NCBI GenBank assembly: GCA_001899005.1
Contig: MKUW01000021.1
Span: 124,001 to 188,000, forward strand
Direction: 5' to 3'
DNA: 64,000 bases
DNA from: Chloroflexi bacterium 44-23
GTDB taxonomy: Bacteria; Chloroflexota; Anaerolineae; Anaerolineales; Anaerolineaceae
Shown: positions 17,706-24,591 of the stretch, piece by piece
How positions within the stretch are numbered: the stretch's first letter is position 1
How the letters are laid out: the number at the start of each line of letters is the position of its first letter
The notes under the pieces: generated by a model
The model's input: only the letters and a program-made list of their open reading frames with translations
Database searches by the model: none
Told to the model about the DNA's origin: nothing
Program-made: the position numbers and the translations under genes

Positions 17706-18468
17706 TATGATATTCCCCAAAAGCATGACCGCTAAGATAACCAACATAAGCTGGCACAAGCGGCAGAACACACGGTGAAAGGAAAGAGATTAAACCAGCC
17801 ACAACAGCAATAAGGTATGTAGGAGCAGCTGCTCCAAACGGCAGGTCAAGAAACAGTCCATTCTTCTGTGCCCAAATCGCGAGAAAGCTAATTTGATTTG
17901 TGAGTAACATAACCCCAATTAAAAGTAAGAATATCCCGCTAGCGATTTGTATACTGCGCATATGCCGTTGAAATCTACGCACGAAACGGGTAGCGCGTTC
18001 CATGCCCCAGCCAATTATCAAAAAAGGTATACCCAATCCCAGCGAGTAACCAGACGACAAAATTATTCCTTGTCCAACAGTTTCCTGGGAAAAACCAAGC
18101 GTGAGTATTGTGCCCAAGGTAGTGCCTACGCAAGGAGTCCAGCCTGCTGCGAAAAATATACCAATCAATCCGGATGCAAACAGCCCGCCTCTCGCTTGGT
18201 TTTTCCATTGCGGGCGGGTATCGTAATAAAGCCAGGGGATTTTAACAACACCCAAAGTGGAGAGCCCAAACAAAATCACAACAGCACCACCTACCCGGCC
18301 AAGGAAAGATTTATACTCTCCGAAAACCTGCCCCAATAAAGTTGCAGCCCCGCCCCACCCAACGATAAAAACCAAAGAAAATCCCAATACAAATGCCAAG
18401 GCATGTGTAAAAACGATGAGCCTACGGCTTAAAACGTTTGGAAATGGAATATCTGACCGCTTCTCCAT
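17692..18468 (-). CDS. ccdA: CcdA-type thiol-disulfide transmembrane transporter
   Basis: 258 aa from ATG 18468, with AAAGGA upstream. Six TM helices. The two conserved cysteines are in 'FLSPCVLPLVPAYVGYLSG' (near the C-terminal end of the track ORF) and 'FAAGWTPCVGTTLG'. Order matters: translation gives 'LIVFTHALAFVLGFSLVF' first, then the 'TPC' and later the 'SPC' segment, so the halves appear swapped relative to the usual CcdA order. The protein carries cytosolic thioredoxin electrons to TlpA. It begins the ccdA-tlpA-lgt-like operon. Confidence 0.88.
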   Translation of the reverse strand: MEKRSDIPFPNVLSRRLIVFTHALAFVLGFSLVFIVGWGGAATLLGQVFGEYKSFLGRVGGAVVILFGLSTLGVVKIPWLYYDTRPQWKNQARGGLFASGLIGIFFAAGWTPCVGTTLGTILTLGFSQETVGQGIILSSGYSLGLGIPFLIIGWGMERATRFVRRFQRHMRSIQIASGIFLLLIGVMLLTNQISFLAIWAQKNGLFLDLPFGAAAPTYLIAVVAGLISFLSPCVLPLVPAYVGYLSGHAFGEYHNGHN

Positions 18469-18658
18469 ATAGTTAATTCCTTTTATTTGGAGGTGTTTTG
18501 AACTCAATAATTTCCGATAAAATTTACTTTATTATTTAATTCTGTCTCCTTGCCGCATCAGAAATGGGCAAAAATACCTGCATTTTAGATCCATCAAAGC
18601 TTTTTTTCAAAATCTTCAGGTTACACCCTGAATAAAATGGGTCAAGACCAGATCATTT

Positions 18659-18838
18659 TCATCTCGATTTCTTTTTTATTGGAACACCCATGTCGGGTTT
18701 CGCAAAGTGTTTAGGGTCTTGTTCAAATTGTGCCTGGCAGATGGGACAGCATAAAAAATACTGGGTATGCTCATATTCAACAACTGCGAACGCTTTACCA
18801 CGATTTAATTTTTTTCCGCACACGGGATCTTTTATCAT
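18659..18838 (-). CDS. YHS-domain mini-protein (59 aa, not in ORF track)
   Basis: Found by reading the minus strand. It starts 'MIKDPVCGKKLNRGKAF' and continues with 'YFLCCPICQAQFEQDP', the YHS-domain pattern with paired cysteines that bind metal. AGGAGG lies 4 bp before the ATG, one of the best ribosome sites here. The ORF track shows only its opposite-strand shadow (18690-18899). YHS proteins often accompany copper ATPases; others here are at 30728 and the N-terminus of CopA. Confidence 0.9.
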   Translation of the reverse strand: MIKDPVCGKKLNRGKAFAVVEYEHTQYFLCCPICQAQFEQDPKHFAKPDMGVPIKKKSR

Positions 18839-19074
18839 AAAACCTCCTGAATTAAAAAATTTCGATATCCTAGCTCAAAGACATGTCCTAATAGGTTAAT
18901 ATAATAAATTAAAATTCTAATCATCTAAAGCGCCATTACACTCAAAGGAAGATAAGCATAATGGCTACCCTCCCTCCAAAAATATATTATTCTATAAGGA
19001 CTAAATGGGGTTTAACGTGTTCACTCTATAAGAGAATGACGAATCAACTTTGCAACAACAGACAATTATGCCTA

Positions 19075-19103
19075 TTGTGAAATATTTTTTGACTATTTAC
19101 AAT
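19075..19103 (+). promoter_or_regulatory. Promoter TTGTGA-17-TACAAT (copy 1)
   Basis: -35 TTGTGA at 19075-19080, a 17-bp spacer and -10 TACAAT at 19098-19103. A 16-bp string around the -35 (tatgcctattgtgaaa) is identical to that at 22922-22937, and the downstream ttacaatt lies at the same distance. Confidence 0.65.
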
Positions 19104-19327
19104 TTGAGCAATTTGAAATTTCATTCACAGAAGGAATAATTTATGCCTAAAAATAAAAAAACTGTCAAAACGAAACCTTAAGTTAGCTGAAGTTGAAGGG
19201 TGAAACATCTCCGGTAAGTTTGTATACTGCCCTCATTATAAAGCACATAGATGATCAGAGGCGCAGAGAGGAAAAGATTTTTTCGCTGCGTTGCTGTTTC
19301 CTGTGGTATGCGGATTTAATAATTTTT

Positions 19328-19381
19328 CCTCCCGTTGGGCTGGCTTTAATTGGGGTTTCATTCAACTTCACCAACGGGAGG
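19328..19381. repeat. 11-bp inverted repeat with 32-nt loop
   Basis: cctcccgttgg and ccaacgggagg are perfect complements. Neither side carries a clear T tract (tgctttt on plus, A-rich on minus), so I do not call it an intrinsic terminator. It lies 20 bp past the stop of the minus-strand gene at 19401 and may protect that mRNA's 3' end. Confidence 0.6.
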
Positions 19382-19400
19382 TGCTTTTCCAATGATTAAA

Positions 19401-19745
19401 TTACTCAATCAAAACATCGGGTGGGGTGACCGCCATCCTGATCAGGCCGCCGGTGATCAACCCCAAGGCTAACCCCACCACTCCCCAAAAGACGTGGAAG
19501 GTAAACGGGGTCATCGAGAATAACCCTTCCCATCCGGGAATTGTGATGATCCCTTGAAACATCAATACCCCAAAAATGAGACCAATCCCAGTGCCGACCA
19601 AAATCCCCAACCATGTTGCAGACCATATCCCATCGGGAAAGGATTGAAAGTGAATTGCCTCTGGTCTGGATTTATCATAATACAGGACTTCTTCTTGGCT
19701 GACCTTTTGCATTTCAGAAATTTGCGTGTTTTTTGAATTATCCAT
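19401..19745 (-). CDS. Two-TM membrane protein of unknown function
   Basis: 114 aa with two long hydrophobic segments (about 45-67 and 83-107, the first Gly-rich: 'GILVGTGIGLIFGVLMF') and a polar N-terminal 35 residues. AAGGAGG lies well placed before ATG 19745. It ends a three-gene minus-strand operon with two large envelope proteins (15-bp and 13-bp gaps). No family recognised; an accessory subunit of that envelope complex is a reasonable guess. Confidence 0.75.
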   Translation of the reverse strand: MDNSKNTQISEMQKVSQEEVLYYDKSRPEAIHFQSFPDGIWSATWLGILVGTGIGLIFGVLMFQGIITIPGWEGLFSMTPFTFHVFWGVVGLALGLITGGLIRMAVTPPDVLIE

Positions 19746-19759
19746 CTTATTTTTCCTCC

Positions 19760-20977
19760 TTACTCTTCAAACGGATAGGCTTCTAAAAGAGTATCCAATT
19801 CGACCTGGGTTTGCCAACTGATGGTTTCTTCACCACCAATGATCCAGCCGTGGTTTAACAGTTGCTGTTGGGCATCGGTTGGATAAGGTTTCAGTACCAT
19901 CAGGTAGTTTCTTACACTATCCGGGACACCGTCCCCATCTAATATCAATACAGGGGCGTGTTTCCCCATGTGGCTTAAGGTGGTGGCGGTCACTGCGTTT
20001 TGCCAGCCCGTCGGTCCATCGAGGTTTACAAACACGGCGTTATGGCCTGCTTCCGAAATCCCCCAGCCAAAATCACGCGCTTTTTGCCAGAACCAGGCGC
20101 CCCAGTCCGCTCCAATATCCTTAAACCCGGAAAAATAAGCACTGATTGCGGATGGATCATTGCGCGGCATACGGGTCACCTGTCCATATTGGGCCAGCTC
20201 ACGTACCACATGCTCTGGCACGATGCTTTCATCCCCAAATACATAGATCCAGGCCCCATTGGCACGTCGTTTTAAGATTTCTTTGGTGGCTTCCGGTACA
20301 CCCTCGGATGTGACATACGCAAACCCTTGCCCCATGTGGGCATTCCAATAGGCTGCCGGGATCGCCATTTCGGGGTGTTCGATATTGGCAATCGCGACCT
20401 CATTCGGATGGTCACCATGTTGGGTGGAGGTCCAATTATCCACCACTTCTGCCAGTTGAATGGGATCAGGTGCGGTGAAGACGCGGGTTTTAAACCCCAA
20501 TTGGTTGACCGCATCATTGACGGAAGCATCAATGGTTCCCACAAGATAAACTTGTACATTACCATCCGCCGGCACACCTTCCGGGTTGAGTCGCAGCAAT
20601 TCGTTGCGGGTGATTTGCGGCAGGTTAGACTGTTCCACGTACAACAACGGCGCGTTTACCGGAAAATGTTGAATCCGGTTTGCAGCCACTAGCAGTTCCG
20701 GCAGGTTGTTAATGTTAACCAATATGACAGCGCCCGGTGTGTTTTCTTCTTCTGTCGCCGGATAAATGACCTGTGCCACGGCAACCGCCGTTTCAAACGC
20801 ATCATCAGAGCCAATGCGGGTGGTGTTAACCGTCAGCAGTTCACTGTTGGATGGCAAGGAAGCGATATCCGCCGGTTTTTGATCGGCAAGATAGGCTTTG
20901 GCAATTAAGTTCGTGCCTGTGAAAATTAAAATCGCTGTAACAAGAACGATGAGTATACTTATTAATCCTTTTTTCAT
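19760..20977 (-). CDS. Envelope protein resembling cell-wall-binding repeat 2 (CWB2)
   Basis: 405 aa with an N-terminal anchor or signal helix (about 5-27). The rest resembles CWB2-type folds: 'TTRIGSDDAFETAVAVAQVIYP', then 'PLLYVEQSNLPQITRNELLRL' and 'VYLVGTIDASVNDAVNQL', i.e. the successive 'opening, gap, ID-label' pattern of that family, and again in the second half. CWB2 repeats usually hold Gram-positive surface proteins to wall polymers; in this setting a different ligand is possible. GGAGG precedes the ATG. Its neighbour at 20990 shares the same fold in its N-terminal half, so the two probably arose by duplication and may form one complex. Confidence 0.7.
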   Translation of the reverse strand: MKKGLISILIVLVTAILIFTGTNLIAKAYLADQKPADIASLPSNSELLTVNTTRIGSDDAFETAVAVAQVIYPATEEENTPGAVILVNINNLPELLVAANRIQHFPVNAPLLYVEQSNLPQITRNELLRLNPEGVPADGNVQVYLVGTIDASVNDAVNQLGFKTRVFTAPDPIQLAEVVDNWTSTQHGDHPNEVAIANIEHPEMAIPAAYWNAHMGQGFAYVTSEGVPEATKEILKRRANGAWIYVFGDESIVPEHVVRELAQYGQVTRMPRNDPSAISAYFSGFKDIGADWGAWFWQKARDFGWGISEAGHNAVFVNLDGPTGWQNAVTATTLSHMGKHAPVLILDGDGVPDSVRNYLMVLKPYPTDAQQQLLNHGWIIGGEETISWQTQVELDTLLEAYPFEE

Positions 20978-20989
20978 TAAAATAGCCTC

Positions 20990-22741
20990 CTACATCAATC
21001 CGCTTTTATTTTGTTTGCGGATCAAAACATAATTGAGCGGCCAGGCTACCAACAAAGCAGTAAAGGCGGTGAAAAACATCACCCCAAACCAAAGGATAGA
21101 TTCTTCGGTTGGCATCATGGGGATCTTTGACATCATTAAGTACCACATGAGGGGGTTCATTCCGATGGCAGCAAATGTCATCGAAATTAATACCATTGGT
21201 AGTGATTTCCCCAGCGTTTCGCGATAGGGTTTGTTGGTATACATAGCCATCATTGGGGTTTGGAAAACCAGCCACGAGACCAATACTGCGACCACAAAGT
21301 TAATGATCATCAGTAAGATCATAGGTGTACCTAATAAAAATGCACCGGTCAACCGGTTGGGAATCAGCGGCATGCCAAAAAATGTGGTCAGATAACCGCT
21401 GGTGATCATGATCGAGGCCCCAAACCCAACCGCTGAAACGGTAGCGGCCAACCCTTGCAGCCAGAGCGGGCGATCCCAGACGATCATCCCGTTTGGTAAA
21501 CGGATAATGGGACGCCGATAGGCGAGATAATACAGTAACAAACCAAAGGGGCCGATCAGCAAGGCTAATAATGGCCAGGCCAGACTCATAACCCAGTTTT
21601 GTTTTGGCAAAAACTTAAATTGGTGGAGTAAGATCCATATCGCGGAAGCCATACCCATCAGTACCCAAAAAACGGCGATCAGGTCGATGCCGCTCATGCC
21701 TACGCCTTTCCCAAAGTATGGTCCAATCTCAACAGCATAATCAACTTGACCTTGTGCTTTAAAGGAAATTTGGTTTTCGTCTCCAATGATCCAGAAATGA
21801 TGGAAAGGGCCTTCTGCGGGTGTAACCCAAAAAGCTGCTCGTTGTGACCAGAAATAATTATTCACCCCCGCTGGCAATTTTTCGGTTCCAGACCACATCA
21901 GCGGGCCTGGTTTGCCGTGGATCGCCAGGTTGGCAGCAGTTAACGCCATTGCAGGGTTATTCGGATTTGCGACAATATAGGCGCGGTATCCTGCGAGGGT
22001 GTTAGCGTTAAAAGCCCACCCAAACAAAGTGTTTTGGGGGTCTTCGTATTTGGCAAAGGTAACTGCCAGCGCATCCGGGGTTTTAGCGGTGATGCTGGTA
22101 AAACCATCGGTCTGGATCCCCAGACTATAGCGGTTCAGCCCAGCAGGGGCATCAGCCGCATCAAAAATGATCAGATCGCCGCTGTACGCTGCCCAGGGGG
22201 CGGCCAACAAGGCCGTTTCGGGGGTATCTTTATCTACCAGAATGACATTCTGGGGAGCGAGGCCATATCGTTGACGCAAACCGAGAATATCATCCAGCAT
22301 CAGGTTTTCACCTGTTAGCCCATCGGCCTGTACCCCATCTAACAACACCACCCCATTATTGGTAAAGTCATTCCGGGTGGGGTTTAACCGCGCCACCTCT
22401 TCCCGCACGTTTTCCGTTACAGGCAGCAGGACCCCTTTCATCGGACGTAACAAAGGGGTGGCTGCCAATCCGGCCTGCCAGTTTTGCGGATCAAATAAAA
22501 AAACGGTTTCTGGTTGGCTGTCCGGGTAAACAGCAGTACTGATCCTTGTACTGACCTCTTCCAAGGATGATCCCGCAAACCGGGTTGAATTTTTCGTGTT
22601 TAAGTGAAGCCGCGCTTCACTCTTGGTAGGTGGCTGCATGGATCGATACGGGACACCAATCATCCCGCTGATTAAAATCGCCGCAAGTAAGGCAGCAACC
22701 ACCACAGCCAACGGTTGTAGAGTTTTGGAATTTGATTGCAT
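20990..22741 (-). CDS. CWB2-like extracellular domain fused to DUF4396-like membrane domain
   Basis: 583 aa. TM anchor about 9-29, then an extracellular half with CWB2-like phrases ('SSLEEVSTRISTAVYPDSQ', 'NGVVLLDGVQADGL'). Around residue 345 it re-enters the membrane: about seven helices, ending 'SILWFGVMFFTAFTALLVAWPLNYVLIRK', which resembles DUF4396. AGGAGG precedes ATG 22741. It heads the minus-strand operon and is divergent from the selenoprotein/CuA operon across 250 bp. The fusion suggests a sensor or receptor linked to a channel-like module; biochemical role unknown. Confidence 0.7.
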   Translation of the reverse strand: MQSNSKTLQPLAVVVAALLAAILISGMIGVPYRSMQPPTKSEARLHLNTKNSTRFAGSSLEEVSTRISTAVYPDSQPETVFLFDPQNWQAGLAATPLLRPMKGVLLPVTENVREEVARLNPTRNDFTNNGVVLLDGVQADGLTGENLMLDDILGLRQRYGLAPQNVILVDKDTPETALLAAPWAAYSGDLIIFDAADAPAGLNRYSLGIQTDGFTSITAKTPDALAVTFAKYEDPQNTLFGWAFNANTLAGYRAYIVANPNNPAMALTAANLAIHGKPGPLMWSGTEKLPAGVNNYFWSQRAAFWVTPAEGPFHHFWIIGDENQISFKAQGQVDYAVEIGPYFGKGVGMSGIDLIAVFWVLMGMASAIWILLHQFKFLPKQNWVMSLAWPLLALLIGPFGLLLYYLAYRRPIIRLPNGMIVWDRPLWLQGLAATVSAVGFGASIMITSGYLTTFFGMPLIPNRLTGAFLLGTPMILLMIINFVVAVLVSWLVFQTPMMAMYTNKPYRETLGKSLPMVLISMTFAAIGMNPLMWYLMMSKIPMMPTEESILWFGVMFFTAFTALLVAWPLNYVLIRKQNKSGLM

Positions 22742-22914
22742 TTTTCCTCCTGAAGTTAATATTAAGAGGGTATCTTCGTTAAGAAAGAGTTCCCCTTAAT
22801 TAACGTACCGCAGGGAAGAGGGAGAAGCAATGCGGATTTTGCCTGATGCATATAAGGAAATTCCCTATTGTAAACAATTCAGATACTTTTTTAAAGCTGT
22901 GTGAAGAAATTAAC

Positions 22915-22928
22915 AGGCATATATGCCT
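22915..22928. promoter_or_regulatory. Perfect 14-bp palindrome next to -35 box
   Basis: AGGCATATATGCCT is a perfect palindrome ending 1 bp before the -35 hexamer of the selenoprotein operon promoter. The position fits a repressor or activator operator. The copy at 19068 keeps only the right half, so the palindrome is specific to this promoter. Confidence 0.6.
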
Positions 22929-22929
22929 A

Positions 22930-22958
22930 TTGTGAAAAAAAATCCTGCCCTTTACAAT
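22930..22958 (+). promoter_or_regulatory. Promoter TTGTGA-17-TACAAT of selenoprotein/CuA operon
   Basis: -35 TTGTGA at 22930-22935, 17-bp spacer, -10 TACAAT at 22953-22958. Transcription would begin near 22965, which rules out the track start at 22923 and supports ATG 22992 behind AAGGAGG. It matches the orphan promoter at 19075. Confidence 0.7.
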
Positions 22959-22991
22959 TATTTTAATTTATCCTATTTGAAGGAGGCCATG

Positions 22992-23489
22992 ATGGCTGCC
23001 CAAAAAAAATATTCGTCAAAATCAAAAAAGGTTCAAAAGAAAAAAGAGACAAAAACCCCGCTATTTCTTATCGCGGGTGGTGTTATTATTTTACTGATTG
23101 CTTCGTTATTTGTTTTCGGGAAAAAACCGGAACGATTCACGCCCGAGGTTGTTGGCTCTCCTAAATTACAAGTGGATGATTCGCTAGTAGATTTGGGAGA
23201 TGTTCAGTTGGGGAAAACTGTTCAGACTTCATTTAAGGTCCACAATGTTGGAGATCAGGATCTGCACTTCACCCAAAAGCCTTATGTGGAAGTTAAGGAG
23301 GGGTGTTGACCACCCACTCCCGTCATCGGTTCGATGACTCTCAAACCAGGTGAATCTACCACCATTTCCATGCAATTTATGATGCATGGTGATATGGGTG
23401 GCCCCCATGACTTCCGCCTTCATTTACCAAATGACGACCCTGCCCAGCAAGATCTATCTTTGACCGTGCTTTCCAATTGGGTGCCGTAA
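22992..23489 (+). CDS. Predicted selenoprotein, DUF1573-like, UGA at codon 106
   Basis: 165 aa if the in-frame TGA at 23307-23309 is read as selenocysteine. N-terminal Lys-rich tail, one TM helix ('PLFLIAGGVIILLIASLFVFG'), then a DUF1573/ASH-like beta domain ('VDLGDVQLGKTVQTSFKVHN'). The reading frame continues past TGA with clearly coding sequence: 'EVKEGC-U-PPTPVIGSMTL', 'KPGESTTISMQFMMH' and 'MGGPHDFRLHLPNDDP', up to TAA 23487. From memory of this family, relatives carry Cys-Cys-Pro-Pro at this spot, so U replaces Cys. A 7-bp hairpin with a GUU loop lies 12 nt after the UGA (see 23322). Start ATG 22992 (or 22989) follows AAGGAGG. It opens a redox operon with PCYCGC and CuA proteins. The track lists only the first 128 codons as a complete ORF. 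Confidence 0.85.
23322..23338 (+). promoter_or_regulatory. Candidate bacterial SECIS hairpin
   Basis: gtcatcg-gtt-cgatgac: a perfect 7-bp stem with loop GUU starting with G. Nineteen nt separate the UGA from the loop, within the 16-37 nt usual for bacterial SECIS elements bound by SelB. It lies inside the coding sequence, as expected. Confidence 0.75.
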
Positions 23490-23603
23490 CAATCGGAAAA
23501 CCAAATCCGATTGGATGGATAAAAGATCAAGGGTAAATGAAAAACTTGCTCTTGGTTTTTTATCCAAATAAGATGTCAGCCATCAAATTTATTTCAGGTA
23601 AAT

Positions 23604-24080
23604 ATGAAAAATAACCAATTTATAAATTTCTCTTTTCGTGCTCGTGCTTCTCTCTTGTTTTTATTTGTACTGCTGCTTGGTTCCCTTTCATCTTGCAGCG
23701 GTAACAACACAACCGAGGAAAACACATTGGATTTAGCCCCGCTCTCCGTCTTACCAATGGCAATGCAGCAGTCGCCTGTCACAGTGCGGGAATCGTATCA
23801 ATTTGCAGTTGCCAATTCGGAAGCGTTAAAAAATGTGCCATGTTATTGTGGCTGCAATGCGATGGGGCATACCTCTAACTATGATTGTTATATTCAAGAA
23901 ATCCAACCCTCCGGGGATATTGTCTTTGATGAGCACGCCTTGGGTTGTTCGATTTGTGTTGATATCTCTCAGGATGTGATGAAAATGACCCGTGATGGAA
24001 AACCTGCCCTGGAGATCCGAGAATTCATTGATCTGACCTATGCTCAATATGGGCCATCCAACATGCCGCCGGTGGAATAG
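23604..24080 (+). CDS. PCYCGC-motif lipoprotein
   Basis: 158 aa. Lipoprotein signal ending 'LLGSLSSC'. The family-defining 'NVPCYCGCNAMGHTSNYDCY' is followed by a second Cys pair 'ALGCSICVDISQDV'. Five or six conserved cysteines suggest Cu or other soft-metal binding or thiol redox on the cell surface. PCYCGC proteins are known in Firmicutes and related Gram-positives, with no established function. It follows the selenoprotein by 114 bp and precedes the CuA protein by 4 bp, so it belongs to this operon. Confidence 0.88.
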   Translation: MKNNQFINFSFRARASLLFLFVLLLGSLSSCSGNNTTEENTLDLAPLSVLPMAMQQSPVTVRESYQFAVANSEALKNVPCYCGCNAMGHTSNYDCYIQEIQPSGDIVFDEHALGCSICVDISQDVMKMTRDGKPALEIREFIDLTYAQYGPSNMPPVE

Positions 24081-24084
24081 GTTT

Positions 24085-24591
24085 ATGAAATTACAGGTTA
24101 CAGGCAGTGATTTGATAAACCGTATTAAAAACAAATGGTGGTTTTTTGTGCTCCTTATTGCGGCCGTACTGATCATTTTTGTCCCGCTGCCACAAGCACA
24201 AGCAGCCGCGGTGGACCGGCATCTTCGTATCGAAGCCAGCATGTATCAGTTTACCCCAGGGGTGATCAAGGTCAATCGGGGAGATAAGATCACGCTTGAT
24301 CTGGTTTCGATGGATGTGGTACATGGACTTTCAGTGGATGGATATGATTTTGAATTAATAGCCGATCCGGGACAAACGCAAACTGCCGCTTTTATTGCCG
24401 AAAAAACGGGTGTGTTTCGCTTTCGGTGTTCGGTGGCCTGTGGCAATTTACACCCCTTTATGATTGGAAAACTTCAAGTCGGCCCGAATTTGATGTTTAT
24501 CCGTGCTATGCTGCTCGGATTATTGGCGATGGCGGCGGCGTTTTGGTCTTTGCGTAAACCATTCCCCAATCTGAAAGAGGTCAACCATTGA
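24085..24591 (+). CDS. Membrane-anchored CuA cupredoxin (Cox2-like)
   Basis: 168 aa from ATG 24085. One N-terminal TM helix ('WWFFVLLIAAVLIIFVPL'), a cupredoxin domain and a second TM helix at the C-terminus. All CuA ligands are visible: His in 'MDVVHGLSVDGYDFEL' and C-x3-C-x3-H-x2-M in 'RCSVACGNLHPFM'. CuA is the binuclear copper electron entry site of cytochrome oxidase subunit II and nitrous oxide reductase. No oxidase subunit I is nearby. It is 4 bp after the PCYCGC gene and overlaps the Fe-S gene start. Confidence 0.9.
   Translation: MKLQVTGSDLINRIKNKWWFFVLLIAAVLIIFVPLPQAQAAAVDRHLRIEASMYQFTPGVIKVNRGDKITLDLVSMDVVHGLSVDGYDFELIADPGQTQTAAFIAEKTGVFRFRCSVACGNLHPFMIGKLQVGPNLMFIRAMLLGLLAMAAAFWSLRKPFPNLKEVNH

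Larger units (their letters stand above)
18839..19400. other. 562-bp intergenic region with orphan promoter and 12-codon ORF
   Basis: No full gene is seen. It holds a promoter-like block (19068-19103) matching the one before the selenoprotein gene, then AAGGA and a 12-codon ORF (19143-19181, 'MPKNKKTVKTKP'). The Lys-rich peptide resembles the selenoprotein N-terminus, so this may be the decayed start of a second copy. A long hairpin lies at 19328-19381. Confidence 0.6.

Noticed and set aside
18690-18899. 69-codon plus-strand ORF
   Set aside because: Shadow of the minus-strand YHS gene; no ribosome site and no family resemblance.
19328-19381. Intrinsic terminator for the gene at 19401
   Set aside because: Stem is good but the minus-strand flank is A-rich, not T-rich; kept only as an inverted repeat.
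19193-19399. 68-codon plus-strand ORF
   Set aside because: Spans the long inverted repeat; no ribosome site or homology.
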